Positions 7,942 through 17,204 of a stretch of DNA of 64,000 nucleotides are shown in pieces (the stretch's first letter is position 1; each line of letters starts with the position of its first letter). The position numbers and the translations under genes were made by a program. This DNA is from Congregibacter variabilis. Lineage in GTDB: Bacteria > Pseudomonadota > Gammaproteobacteria > Pseudomonadales > Halieaceae. Where the stretch lies: assembly GCF_045689235.1 (NCBI RefSeq), contig NZ_CP136864.1, positions 1,550,001 to 1,614,000 on the forward strand, given 5' to 3'. The notes beneath the pieces are model-generated. The model saw nothing but the letters and a program-made list of their open reading frames with translations. It was not told the DNA's origin and searched no databases.

Positions 7942-9021
7942 CTAGCCGTGCTGGCGCTCGAAGTCCTGCATAAAATCAATCAGGGTATCAACCGCAGCCT
8001 GCGGGATTGCGTTATAGATACTTGCTCGCATCCCACCTACGGAACGATGCCCCTTGAGGTTTAACAAACCCGCAGCATCGGCGTTTGCCAGAAAAAGTTT
8101 ATCCAATTCGGCATCCGCAAGAGTAAACGGCACATTCATCCATGAACGATCGGAGACGGCCACTGGGTTGCCGTAGAACTCACTTGTATCGATAGCTGAA
8201 TAGAGGCTCGTCGCCTTTTTGAGATTGCGCTGAGCCATAGCCGGCAGGCCGCCCTGAGACTCAAGCCAATCAAACACAAGACCTGCGAGATAAATGGAAT
8301 AGGTCGGCGGCGTATTAAGCATGGAGCCCGCCTTGTCGATTACCTCCCAGTTCATCATGGAAGGACAGGCGCTCATTGCTCGGCCGTACAGCTCGCGACG
8401 CACAATAAGTATCACTAAGCCTGCGGGACCAATGTTCTTCTGCGCTCCAGCATAAATAACATCGAAATCGTCAACGGCAATCGGACGAGACAGTAAGGTT
8501 GAAGACATATCGGCAACGATGGGCGCCGCAGTCTCTGGCATCCAATGAAACTCAATACCATCGATAGTTTCGTTGGGGGTGAAGTGCAGGTAGGCTGAAT
8601 CATCAGCACTTAGCCACGCATTCTGCGCGGGTATGGCCCTGGGAAGCTCCTTTGAGGCCGCAGCAACTTCTACAACATCGCCATAGCGCCGGGCTTCAGC
8701 CATAGCCTTTGCCGACCATTGCCCTGTATTTGCATAGGAAAAAGGCTTCGCACCCGCTCCCAGGTTCAGTGGCACGGCCGCAAACTGAGACGACGCGCCG
8801 CCCTGAGCGAACAACACGGCGAACTCGTCACTAATGCCCAACAAACGACGCAGGCCCGCCTCGGCCGCCTCAACTGTCGCGACAACATCTGCGGAGCGAT
8901 GACTCATCTCCATAAATGACATGCCGGTACCGTGCCAGTCGAGCATCTCGGCGGCGGCACGCTCGAGCACCGCCTCGGGAAGCACCGCCGGGCCGGCGCA
9001 AAAATTGTAAGGCCGGCTCAT
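7942..9021 (-). CDS. serC: Phosphoserine aminotransferase
   Basis: The 359-residue fold-type I PLP enzyme begins SRPYNFCAGPAVLPE, the SerC hallmark, and holds the Schiff-base lysine in YAGAQKNIGPAG. It transaminates 3-phosphohydroxypyruvate in serine synthesis and also acts in the pyridoxal phosphate pathway (4-phosphohydroxythreonine). Its ATG shares one base with the gyrA stop (TAATG), giving translational coupling. gyrA-serC-pheA is a conserved Pseudomonas-type order. Confidence 0.97.
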   Translation of the reverse strand: MSRPYNFCAGPAVLPEAVLERAAAEMLDWHGTGMSFMEMSHRSADVVATVEAAEAGLRRLLGISDEFAVLFAQGGASSQFAAVPLNLGAGAKPFSYANTGQWSAKAMAEARRYGDVVEVAAASKELPRAIPAQNAWLSADDSAYLHFTPNETIDGIEFHWMPETAAPIVADMSSTLLSRPIAVDDFDVIYAGAQKNIGPAGLVILIVRRELYGRAMSACPSMMNWEVIDKAGSMLNTPPTYSIYLAGLVFDWLESQGGLPAMAQRNLKKATSLYSAIDTSEFYGNPVAVSDRSWMNVPFTLADAELDKLFLANADAAGLLNLKGHRSVGGMRASIYNAIPQAAVDTLIDFMQDFERQHG

Positions 9022-11678
9022 TAGTCGTCGCCACCTTCGGTGCTGCCCGTGTTTTCTACATTGTCAGTGCTGTCATCAGTGCTTGCTGCCGCTTCAGTGC
9101 TCGCAGCGGCATCAGTGCTCTGTGCGTTTTCAGAACCTTCGACCAACGGCTCTTCAGTCTCGACAATTCGCTCAACACGCACCAGCGTTTCACCCTCTTT
9201 GGTGCGAATAATACGAACACCCTGGGTATTCCGTCCCAACTGGGACACCTGATCACTTTGGGTCCGCACCAGGGTGCCTTGATTGGAGATAAGCATGAGC
9301 TCGTCACCGCTAAACACCTGCAACGCGCCTACTAAACGGCCATTGCGCTCGGAGCTGGCCATGGCGATAACGCCCTTGCCGCCACGCCCCTTGGTGGGAA
9401 AATCATCAGAAGCTGTGCGTTTTCCGTAACCGTTCTCGCTCACGGTGAGTACCGCGCCGCTCGCATCAGGCACCAGCAGCGAAATCATATGATGCCCATC
9501 GGCAAGGTTGATCCCCCGAACACCGCGACTGGCGCGACCCATGGGTCTGACGGCACTCTCGGAAAATCGTGTGGCTTTACCCTCACTGGAAAACAGCATC
9601 ACATCCTGACTGCCGTCCGTGATCGCGGTACCCACAAGAACATCATCGTCACCCAGGACAATCGCTCGAAGACCTGCAGAACGCGGCGCAAAGCTCGCAA
9701 GATCGGTCTTCTTCACATAGCCATTGGCGGTTGCCATAAAGATAAAGCGATCTTCCGTGTGCTCCTCAAGAGGCAAAATAGAGGTCACGCGTTCGCCTTC
9801 GTCCAACTGCAGCAGATTGACCATGGGGCGCCCCCGGGAGGTACGTCCAGCCACGGGAATCTGATAAACCTTGATCCAATACACTTTTCCGAAATTGCTA
9901 AAACACAGCAGAGTATCGTGAGTATTGGCAATCAGCAGGTGCTCGACGAAGTCTTCATCCTTTACAGACAAAGCCGCCTTTCCCATGCCGCCGCGACGCT
10001 GCACCTGGTATTCCGCAAGAGGCTGCGTTTTCGCATAACCGCCATGCGACAGGGTCACCACGCGATCTTCAGGCGTAATAAGGTCTTCAGCTGTTAGGTC
10101 TTCCTGAGAGTCGCGAATCTCGGTGCGGCGATCATCGCCAAACTCTGCGGTAATCTCTTCGAGCTCTTCGCGAATCACGGCCAGCAGACGCTCCGGATCC
10201 TGCAAAATATCCATAAGATCAGCGATTTCAACCAACTTGTCCTGATATTCCTTAAGCAGCTTTTCGTGCTCAAGGCCCGTCAGTCGATGCAAACGCAAGT
10301 CCAGAATTGCCTGAGCCTGAGTAGGAGAAAGCCGATACTCACCATCGTGCAGGCCATAAAACGGCTCCAGCTCATCCGGACGGCAAGCCTCAGCACCGGC
10401 ACGCTCCAACATACTCATCACTTCGCCGGGCATCCAGGACTGGGCCAGGAGACTCTCACGCGCTTCGGCGGGGCTTGGAGATGCCTTCACAAGCTCAATG
10501 ACTCGATCGATATTCGCCAAGGCAATGGCCAGACCTTCCAGCACATGGCCCCGCTCTCGCGCTTTACGCAGGAGATACAAGGTGCGACGGGTGACCACCT
10601 CACGACGATGCCTCAGGAAGGCTTCGAGAATCTCCTTAAGGTTAAGAACCCGCGGCTGGCCATCAACAAGCGCGACCATATTGATGCCGAACACGTTTTG
10701 CAGCGACGTCTGTGCATACAGATTGTTCAGCACCACATCGCCAATCTCGCCTTTTCTCAGCTCGATGACAACGCGCAAACCATCCTTATCTGACTCATCG
10801 CGAAGCTCGCTGATTCCCTCTAGTTTCTTTTCTTTAACAAGCTCAGCAATACGCTCAATGAGGCGCGCCTTGTTCAGCTGGTAGGGAATCTCGTGAATAA
10901 TAATCGTATCCCGACCGGTCTTTTCGTCGGTAATAACTTCTGCTTTCGCCCGCACATAGATACGCCCCCGACCGGTGCGGTAGGCCTGCACGATACCCGC
11001 TCGACCGTTGATGATGGCACCCGTGGGAAAGTCGGGACCCGGCAGGTAGCGCATGAGATCGTCGATGGTGATATCAGAGTCATTAATCAGCGCAAGACAG
11101 GCGTTGACCACTTCCTTGAGGTTGTGCGGCGGTATATTGGTGGCCATGCCCACAGCAATACCTGCAGAGCCATTGACCAACAGGTTGGGCACGCGGGTCG
11201 GTAGCACCACGGGAATCTGTTCGGTGCCGTCGTAGTTATCAACGTAGTCAACCGTGTCTTTATCCAGATCTGACAGCAGCGCATGGGCAATTTTGGACAT
11301 GCGGATTTCGGTGTAGCGCATGGCCGCTGCCGAATCACCATCTACCGAACCAAAGTTACCCTGCCCATCAACCAGCGTGTAGCGCATGGAAAAAGGCTGC
11401 GCCATGCGCACGATAGTGTCGTAAACCGCAGAATCGCCGTGAGGGTGATACTTACCAATAACGTCACCCACGACCCGCGCTGATTTTTTGTAGGGTTTAT
11501 TCCAGTCGTTGTTGAGCTCGTTCATCGCAAAAAGAACGCGCCTGTGTACGGGTTTTAAGCCGTCACGCACATCAGGAAGCGCTCGTCCCACGATGACGCT
11601 CATCGCATAATCGAGGTAGGACTGCTTGAGTTCGTCCTCGATCGTGACGGGAGAGATTTCTCTCGCTAATTCACCCAT
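9021..11678 (-). CDS. gyrA: DNA gyrase subunit A
   Basis: The 885-residue protein has the catalytic tyrosine at residue 122 (AAMRYTEIRM) and a quinolone-resistance region with Ser83 and Asp87 (HPHGDSAVYDT), the wild-type residues in E. coli numbering. Residues from about 530 form the six-bladed DNA-wrapping domain. Its GyrA box reads QRRGGMG, with Met where E. coli has Lys. The C-terminus after about residue 840 is an acidic Ser/Thr/Ala-rich tail, longer than needed for the fold. With GyrB it introduces negative supercoils. An AAGG ribosome site precedes the ATG by 9 nt. It is the first gene of the minus-strand operon. Confidence 0.98.
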   Translation of the reverse strand: MGELAREISPVTIEDELKQSYLDYAMSVIVGRALPDVRDGLKPVHRRVLFAMNELNNDWNKPYKKSARVVGDVIGKYHPHGDSAVYDTIVRMAQPFSMRYTLVDGQGNFGSVDGDSAAAMRYTEIRMSKIAHALLSDLDKDTVDYVDNYDGTEQIPVVLPTRVPNLLVNGSAGIAVGMATNIPPHNLKEVVNACLALINDSDITIDDLMRYLPGPDFPTGAIINGRAGIVQAYRTGRGRIYVRAKAEVITDEKTGRDTIIIHEIPYQLNKARLIERIAELVKEKKLEGISELRDESDKDGLRVVIELRKGEIGDVVLNNLYAQTSLQNVFGINMVALVDGQPRVLNLKEILEAFLRHRREVVTRRTLYLLRKARERGHVLEGLAIALANIDRVIELVKASPSPAEARESLLAQSWMPGEVMSMLERAGAEACRPDELEPFYGLHDGEYRLSPTQAQAILDLRLHRLTGLEHEKLLKEYQDKLVEIADLMDILQDPERLLAVIREELEEITAEFGDDRRTEIRDSQEDLTAEDLITPEDRVVTLSHGGYAKTQPLAEYQVQRRGGMGKAALSVKDEDFVEHLLIANTHDTLLCFSNFGKVYWIKVYQIPVAGRTSRGRPMVNLLQLDEGERVTSILPLEEHTEDRFIFMATANGYVKKTDLASFAPRSAGLRAIVLGDDDVLVGTAITDGSQDVMLFSSEGKATRFSESAVRPMGRASRGVRGINLADGHHMISLLVPDASGAVLTVSENGYGKRTASDDFPTKGRGGKGVIAMASSERNGRLVGALQVFSGDELMLISNQGTLVRTQSDQVSQLGRNTQGVRIIRTKEGETLVRVERIVETEEPLVEGSENAQSTDAAASTEAAASTDDSTDNVENTGSTEGGDD

Positions 11679-11760
11679 AAATCGCCTTGAAGTCGTGTTA
11701 GTTCGGTGGTGTTTTGTGGCGTTTGGAGCGCTGCATAGCGACGCCCAAAAACAGCCCGCA

Positions 11761-11766
11761 AGTATA
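11761..11766 (-). promoter_or_regulatory. Candidate -10 element for gyrA
   Basis: The minus strand reads TATACT about 83 nt before the gyrA start. No good -35 is seen at the ideal distance, so this is a weak prediction. The divergent gap 11679-11894 (216 nt) contains no gene. Confidence 0.3.
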
Positions 11767-11839
11767 CCTTTTTGCAGACCCCAAAGGCTATGCCCACAGC
11801 CAGGCTAATGCTCGGCTGAGCGGCATCCAACTTGCGCGC

Positions 11840-11845
11840 TATAAT
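11840..11845 (+). promoter_or_regulatory. Candidate -10 element for the mtaD-ubiG-mupP-yciK operon
   Basis: A perfect TATAAT lies 49 nt before the mtaD ATG on the plus strand. The matching -35 is poor. Position and orientation suit a sigma-70 promoter divergent from gyrA. Confidence 0.45.
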
Positions 11846-11894
11846 CGGCCCGAAAGCCCCTGCGCCGCAGCATTGCACTCTTGAGATTATCGAC

Positions 11895-13223
11895 ATGAAC
11901 CAGCCCGCTCTAACGGCCGATTTCATCATCCAGCCCGGCTGGATTATTCCCATGGAACCCGGTGACGAGGTGCTCAGGGAACATGCGATTGCGGTAGAAA
12001 ACGGCCTCATCAAGGCGGTGCTCGCAAACGATGATCTTCCCGAAGACCCTGGCATCAAGCGTCTGGTGCTCCCCGGGCATGCGGTATTGCCGGGACTGAT
12101 CAATGCTCATGGGCATGCGGCCATGAGTCTACTTCGGGGCTTTGCTGACGATTTACCGCTAATGCCCTGGCTCGAAAATCACATCTGGCCCGCAGAAACT
12201 ACACATGTGAGCGAGGAATTCGTGCGCGACGGCACGTCTTTGGCCATGGCCGAAATGCTTCTATCGGGCACCACTACTTTCAGTGATATGTACTTTTTCC
12301 CTGAGGCTGTGGCCTCCCTGTGCAGAAAGACCGGAATGCGGGCCCAACTAACGACCCCGGTGTTTGATTTCCCGACGGCCTGGGGAGAAGGTCCTGACGA
12401 CTACATTAGCAAGGCTCTCGCTTTGCGGGATGACTGCAAAAACATGGATCGACTGAGTGTCGCTTTCGGCCCGCATGCGCCCTACACCGTATCAGTGCCC
12501 ACCCTGGAGAAAGTCGCCTTGTTTGCCGCAGAGCTGGATATGGGCGTTCACATCCATCTGCACGAAACCGCCAGTGAAGTACTCAGCCATGTAGAAGCTA
12601 CAGGAGAGCGCCCCCTGGACACACTCAGACGCCTGGGCCTCCTTGGGCCTCGCACTCAATGCGTTCATATGACGTCTCTGGGCAAGCAGGATATCGCCAG
12701 CCTGGTGGAAACAGGCGCGCAGGTCATTCACTGTCCTCAGTCAAATATGAAGCTCGCATCCGGCACCTGCCCCGTGCGAGATTTGCAGACGGCGGGTGTG
12801 AACGTCGCGCTGGGTACAGATGGCGCTGCCAGCAATAACGATCTTAATATGTTTAACGAAATGCATAGCGCCGCTCTTCTGGCCAAACTCAGTAGCGGCG
12901 ACCCCACGGTGATGCCCGCTGGTCGTGCGCTGTTCATGGCCACGCTGGGCGGGGCCATAGCACTTGGTCTCGATCAGGAAGTGGGCAGCATCAAACCGGG
13001 GAAGCAGGCGGACCTCATTGCTGTTGATCTCTCTGCACCTGCGACCCAGCCGCTCTATAATCCACTCTCGCAGCTGGTGTATGCCTGCACTGGCGGCGAG
13101 GTCACTCATAGCTGGGTGGCCGGTGAGGCGCTACTGCAAGATCGCCAACTTCTAACATTGGACCTGGATGACACTCTGGAACGGGCAAAGCACTGGGGCC
13201 GCAAGATCAGCGCAGCAATTTAA
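11895..13223 (+). CDS. mtaD: 5'-methylthioadenosine / S-adenosylhomocysteine deaminase (TRZ/ATZ amidohydrolase)
   Basis: The 442-residue protein is an amidohydrolase-superfamily deaminase: the metal-binding HGHAAMS after a GLINA strand, the second histidine pair in HIHLHETASEV, and the aspartate in LGTDGAASNNDLNMF. The C-terminal beta-sandwich motif LGLDQEVGSIKPGKQADL is typical. By gene order it matches P. aeruginosa PA3170, shown to deaminate methylthioadenosine to methylthioinosine for purine and methionine salvage. I start at ATG 11895, which gives MNQPALTADF; the frame extends upstream to a TTG at 11832, which would fall in the promoter. ubiG follows after 28 nt. Confidence 0.9.
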   Translation: MNQPALTADFIIQPGWIIPMEPGDEVLREHAIAVENGLIKAVLANDDLPEDPGIKRLVLPGHAVLPGLINAHGHAAMSLLRGFADDLPLMPWLENHIWPAETTHVSEEFVRDGTSLAMAEMLLSGTTTFSDMYFFPEAVASLCRKTGMRAQLTTPVFDFPTAWGEGPDDYISKALALRDDCKNMDRLSVAFGPHAPYTVSVPTLEKVALFAAELDMGVHIHLHETASEVLSHVEATGERPLDTLRRLGLLGPRTQCVHMTSLGKQDIASLVETGAQVIHCPQSNMKLASGTCPVRDLQTAGVNVALGTDGAASNNDLNMFNEMHSAALLAKLSSGDPTVMPAGRALFMATLGGAIALGLDQEVGSIKPGKQADLIAVDLSAPATQPLYNPLSQLVYACTGGEVTHSWVAGEALLQDRQLLTLDLDDTLERAKHWGRKISAAI

Positions 13224-13251
13224 CAGAGCGAATATTGGACACCAAAAACAC

Positions 13252-13968
13252 ATGACAATCACTCAAAACCTGAACGTAGATGACGCGGAAATCGCCAAAT
13301 TTGAGGCGCTAGCGGCCCGGTGGTGGGATATGGATGGAGAGTTTCGTCCACTCCACGAAATCAATCCACTGCGGGCGAACTGGATCGACAGTCGCTCCCC
13401 TGTTGCGGGTCAGCGGCTACTGGATGTGGGCTGTGGAGGCGGCATTCTGGCAGAGTCCATGGCCCAGCGCGGCGCAGAAGTTACGGGGATCGACATGGGC
13501 GAAGGCCCGCTTTCCGTCGCTCGCCTGCATCAACTGGAATCGGGTGTGGATGTACATTACCAACGCATTACCGCCGAGGAGTTTGCCTTGGAGAAACCCG
13601 AACACTTCGACGTCGTTTGCTGTCTGGAAATGCTCGAGCACGTCCCCGATCCGGGCGCAGTGATTCAAGCCTGCGCTGACATGACACGCCCCGGAGGCAA
13701 TCTGTATTTCTCGACTATTAACCGCAATCCCAAGGCTTTTTTGTTTGCCATCGTGGGCGCCGAGCATATTCTGCGTCTACTTCCGGCAGGAACGCATGAA
13801 TACGAGAAATTTATCCGACCTTCGGAGCTGGCGCAGTGGCTTCGTGACGCAGACCTGCAGCTTGAGGGCATGACCGGACTGGTCTACAACCCCTTGAGCA
13901 AGCGCTATCGCCTGAATCCCAATGACGTGTCCGTTAACTTCATGGTGCACGCGAGCAAAGCCGCGTGA
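13252..13968 (+). CDS. ubiG: Ubiquinone biosynthesis O-methyltransferase
   Basis: UbiG is a SAM-dependent class I methyltransferase that carries out both O-methylations in ubiquinone synthesis. The 238-residue product opens with the family N-terminus (DDAEIAKFEALAARWWD, then FRPLHEINPLRANWI), has motif I LLDVGCGGGILAESMA and the LEMLEHVPDP block, and ends with NDVSVNFMVHA. ATG at 13252 is the start that yields this complete N-terminus. It overlaps the next gene by one base (TGATG). Confidence 0.97.
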   Translation: MTITQNLNVDDAEIAKFEALAARWWDMDGEFRPLHEINPLRANWIDSRSPVAGQRLLDVGCGGGILAESMAQRGAEVTGIDMGEGPLSVARLHQLESGVDVHYQRITAEEFALEKPEHFDVVCCLEMLEHVPDPGAVIQACADMTRPGGNLYFSTINRNPKAFLFAIVGAEHILRLLPAGTHEYEKFIRPSELAQWLRDADLQLEGMTGLVYNPLSKRYRLNPNDVSVNFMVHASKAA

Positions 13969-14651
13969 TGCACCCCGGCGCCCGTTTGCGCGGGGTGATT
14001 TTTGATCTGGACGGCACTCTGATTGATACCGCGGACGATTTCATTCCCGTGGTACAGCAACTGCGTGCTGAGTGTGGCCATCCTCCCATGGCTGCCCCGC
14101 GGATACGCGCCAGCGTATCCAACGGCTCTCGAGCGCTGGTCGCCCTCGCCCTGGACCTATCGGACAAGGACCCTGACTTCGAGGTATATCGCCAACGGCT
14201 TCTGACGCTCTATAGCGAAGTACTGGGCTGTCACTCAGCCTTGTATCCAGGGGTCTCGGCATTACTGAAACAATTAGAGGACAAGGGTATTGCCTGGGGT
14301 ATCGCCACTAACAAACCACGGGAGTACACCCTGCCACTGCTGGCCAAACTGGGTCTCACACCGGCTAGCGTCGTCTGCCCAGACGACGTCACCCATGCCA
14401 AGCCGCACCCGGAAAGTCTGGAGAAGGGCTGTCGCGAGTTGCGCTGCGAAATCAGCGAAGCAGTTTATCTGGGTGATCATTTGCGCGACATTCAAGCAGG
14501 CCAGCGCGCGGGGATGTTTACCATCGCCGCCGCCTACGGGTATATCGAAACCGGCGACAGCGCGCATAACTGGGGCGCCGACCTGGTAGCTCAGCGCAGC
14601 GAGGATCTTTGTGGACTGCTTTTCCCTCTCAAGGAGCGAGCCTATGCCTGA
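13968..14651 (+). CDS. mupP: HAD phosphatase, MupP-like (N-acetylmuramate 6-phosphate phosphatase or phosphoglycolate phosphatase)
   Basis: A 227-residue haloacid-dehalogenase hydrolase with motif I VIFDLDGTLIDT, motif II in GIATNKPREY, the lysine in HAKPHPESL, and motif III in YLGDHLRDIQAG. The alpha-helical cap between motifs I and II places it in the Gph/MupP group. In Pseudomonas the ORF in exactly this position, between ubiG and the yciK-type gene, is MupP, which dephosphorylates MurNAc-6-phosphate in peptidoglycan recycling. The MupP assignment rests on synteny; phosphoglycolate phosphatase is the alternative. Start ATG at 13968 overlaps the ubiG stop. Confidence 0.82.
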   Translation: MHPGARLRGVIFDLDGTLIDTADDFIPVVQQLRAECGHPPMAAPRIRASVSNGSRALVALALDLSDKDPDFEVYRQRLLTLYSEVLGCHSALYPGVSALLKQLEDKGIAWGIATNKPREYTLPLLAKLGLTPASVVCPDDVTHAKPHPESLEKGCRELRCEISEAVYLGDHLRDIQAGQRAGMFTIAAAYGYIETGDSAHNWGADLVAQRSEDLCGLLFPLKERAYA

Positions 14652-15417
14652 GCAAGAAATGGTGGGAGTGGGCATTCCCCAGGACTATCAACCCGCTGCT
14701 AATGCCTTGCAGGGAAAAACCATACTTGTGACCGGCGCCAGCGATGGCATCGGGCGCAGCGCGGCGTTGAGCTTCGCAGCCCATGGCGCGACGGTGATTC
14801 TACTGGGAAGGGATGTAAAAAAACTCGAAGAAGTATATGACCTCATTGAAGCGGCGGGAGGCCCGCAGCCGGCGGCCATTCCCTTTGATCTGTCTCAGGA
14901 CAATGAAGAAGCCTTTATAGAGTTGGCTCGGGTGATTGAAGCCCAATTAGGCAAGCTAGATGGACTGCTTTTAAATGCCAGCATCCTCGGTCAACGCAGG
15001 GCACTGGAACAGTCTGCATGGAACGACTGGCGGGATGTCCTGCAGGTCAATGTTCACAGTCAGTTTCTCACCGTCAAAAGCCTGATGCCGCTCCTGCGAG
15101 AGGCGCCAAAGGCTTCGGTGGTATTTACGTCCTCAGGGGTGGGAAGAACAGGTCGGGCATATTGGGGTGCGTACGCAGTATCCAAGTTTGCTACCGAAGG
15201 CATGATGCAGGTGCTCGCAAGCGAAACGGAGAACACCAGCAATATACGGGTCAATTGCATCAACCCCGGAGCCACCAATACCGCCATGCGTCGCGCTGCT
15301 TATCCCGCTGAGGAGCCCAGCAGCAACCCGTCGCCGCAAGACATCATGCGCAGTTATCTGTATTTGATGGATGACTGTAGCGAAGACAAAACCGGCTATA
15401 GCTTTAACGCACAGTAG
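14644..15417 (+). CDS. yciK: YciK-family short-chain dehydrogenase
   Basis: This 257-residue short-chain dehydrogenase/reductase has the cofactor motif TGASDGIG at the start of the Rossmann fold, LLLNASILG in place of the usual NNAG, and the catalytic Ser (FTSSGVGRTGR) with YAVSK. The C-terminal block with DIMRSYLYLMDD is characteristic of the E. coli YciK group. The substrate is not known. Its ATG lies inside the last codons of mupP (8-nt overlap), and it is the last gene of the operon, converging on rluB. Confidence 0.88.
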   Translation: MPEQEMVGVGIPQDYQPAANALQGKTILVTGASDGIGRSAALSFAAHGATVILLGRDVKKLEEVYDLIEAAGGPQPAAIPFDLSQDNEEAFIELARVIEAQLGKLDGLLLNASILGQRRALEQSAWNDWRDVLQVNVHSQFLTVKSLMPLLREAPKASVVFTSSGVGRTGRAYWGAYAVSKFATEGMMQVLASETENTSNIRVNCINPGATNTAMRRAAYPAEEPSSNPSPQDIMRSYLYLMDDCSEDKTGYSFNAQ

Positions 15418-15436
15418 ATATTGAACGGGACGCCGA

Positions 15437-16420
15437 CTAAGCGCGAGTGCGGCGCTTGTTCTTTGGTGCCGTGCCGCTTTTTGCACCTGGCTTCCGTCCT
15501 TTCGCGGACTTTTCTTTACGCGCGTCTCGACTACCGAAGTCATCTCTGGGATTTTTGTTCCCCCGGACCCGGCCGCGTTTGCCCTCCATGCGCTTATGCT
15601 TACTACGATCTTCCCGCGAGGGTGGCTCAACATCTTTCGTCGCCATACCCGCCATACGATAGAGGCCGTTAATTTCGTTGACGGCAAGCTCCTGGTACTG
15701 GCCTTTCTTTACCTTTGAGGGAACAAATAAATCGCCGTAGCGAACGCGCTTCAAACGCGACACAGTCAGGCCCTGGGACTCCCAGAGTCGCCGCACTTCG
15801 CGGTTACGCCCCTCCATCAATACCACGTAGTACCAGGTATTGATCCCATCACCGCCACCGGACTGAATATCAGTGAATCGGGCAACGCCATCGTCGAGCA
15901 TCACGCCCTCAAGCATGGCGGTAATATTCTCCTCGGTGACATCTCCCATGACACGCACCATATACTCGCGCTCGATGTTAGCGCTGGGGTGCATCAGAGC
16001 GTTGGCCAGTTCGCCATCAGTGGTGAACAAGAGCAGGCCCGAGGTGTTGTAGTCTAAACGGCCTATGGATATCCAGCGCCCGGATTTAACCTTGGGCAGT
16101 CGCTCAAAGACAGTGCGGCGGCCTTCCGGGTCCTTGCGTGAGCAAACCTCTCCCGTGGGCTTGTGGTACAACAGGCACCGGGTTTTCTCGCCGTCTCCAG
16201 CTACCAATGGACGGCCATCAACCTCGATGCGCCGCTCTGCACCAACCCGGTCTCCCAGGCTGGCGAGCGTGCCATCGATCGTGACTCGCCCCTGCTCTAT
16301 CCAGCGCTCCATCTCTCGACGCGAACCCAGACCTGTGCGTGCCAGCACCTTCTGAAGCTTTTCGCCCTCTTTAGGAGCAGCATCAACTGCCCCCTCCTTT
16401 GCTTTATCAGCCTTGGCCAT
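15437..16420 (-). CDS. rluB: 23S rRNA pseudouridine(2605) synthase RluB
   Basis: The 327-residue protein has an N-terminal S4 RNA-binding domain (KLQKVLARTGLGSRREMERWI), then an RsuA/RluB-type catalytic domain with the active-site aspartate in GRLDYNTSGLLLFTTDG, and a long, very basic C-terminal tail from about residue 255 rich in Lys, Arg and Gly, as is normal for RluB. It isomerises U2605 of 23S rRNA (E. coli numbering). It overlaps the end of scpB by 14 nt and closes the yciO-scpA-scpB-rluB operon. Confidence 0.95.
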   Translation of the reverse strand: MAKADKAKEGAVDAAPKEGEKLQKVLARTGLGSRREMERWIEQGRVTIDGTLASLGDRVGAERRIEVDGRPLVAGDGEKTRCLLYHKPTGEVCSRKDPEGRRTVFERLPKVKSGRWISIGRLDYNTSGLLLFTTDGELANALMHPSANIEREYMVRVMGDVTEENITAMLEGVMLDDGVARFTDIQSGGGDGINTWYYVVLMEGRNREVRRLWESQGLTVSRLKRVRYGDLFVPSKVKKGQYQELAVNEINGLYRMAGMATKDVEPPSREDRSKHKRMEGKRGRVRGNKNPRDDFGSRDARKEKSAKGRKPGAKSGTAPKNKRRTRA

Positions 16421-17204
16421 GTGTCGCCTGCTGTGAGATATCGGAATCGGACTCTTCCCGTGAATCTTCCGGCGTATCCGAAACTTCCTGCAAAGTCATC
16501 GACACCTCATCGTCGGTTTCAACACTGTCTGTCTCCAGATCATCAGTGTGCCCGGCTTCAGGCTCTTCGCTGGCGGGCTCCTGCGAGACTTGCCCTGCTT
16601 CGGGCTTACTGTCCGAATCTGCATTTGCGGCCTCTGGCAAAGGCTCGCTAAAGCCCAACTCAGCGTTCAAGGTTTCCAGGTCGCGAATATCCGCCAAAGC
16701 TGGCAATTGATCCAGACTCTTGAGACTGAAGTAATCGAGGAAATCACGCGTCGTGGCATACATAGAAGGTCGCCCGGGGACGTCTCGATGACCTACAACG
16801 CGAATCCATTCCCGCTCATGCAAAGTACGAATGATATTGGTACTGACCGCCACCCCACGAATCTCTTCAATCTCTCCGCGGGTAATGGGTTGCCTGTAGG
16901 CAACCAGTGCCAGAGTTTCGAGGAGTGCGCGGGAATACTTCTGGGGCCGCTCCTGCCAGAGGCGACTTACCCAGGGACTCATCTGCTCGCGCACCTGAAA
17001 GCGAAAACCGCTGGCAACATCCACAAGCTCATAACCACGCCCTTCGCAACGCTCACGCACCTCTTCCAGTGCAGCGCGAATATCCTCATTTGAAGGCCGC
17101 TCATGCTCTTCAAACAAAGCCCCCAACTGAGCCACGCTCAAGGGCTTACCCGCGGCGAGCAAGGCTGCTTCGATAATTTGCACGAGTCCGCTGCTTTCAC
17201 TCAT
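16407..17204 (-). CDS. scpB: Segregation and condensation protein B
   Basis: ScpB is a kleisin-interacting winged-helix protein that joins ScpA and an SMC-type ATPase in chromosome condensation. The 265-residue product starts LVQIIEAALLAAGKPLSVAQL and contains the family core ALLETLALVAYRQPITRGEIEEIRGVAVS. After about residue 185 comes an acidic, Ser/Glu/Asp-rich tail with low complexity, typical of the Pseudomonas-type ScpB extension. ATG overlaps the scpA stop by 4 nt. Confidence 0.95.
   Translation of the reverse strand: MSESSGLVQIIEAALLAAGKPLSVAQLGALFEEHERPSNEDIRAALEEVRERCEGRGYELVDVASGFRFQVREQMSPWVSRLWQERPQKYSRALLETLALVAYRQPITRGEIEEIRGVAVSTNIIRTLHEREWIRVVGHRDVPGRPSMYATTRDFLDYFSLKSLDQLPALADIRDLETLNAELGFSEPLPEAANADSDSKPEAGQVSQEPASEEPEAGHTDDLETDSVETDDEVSMTLQEVSDTPEDSREESDSDISQQATHGQG

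Noticed and set aside
15439..15457. Stem AAGCGC/GCGCTT with a short T-rich tail as a terminator for the yciK operon
   Set aside because: Only six base pairs, inside the coding end of rluB, and the T-run is interrupted.
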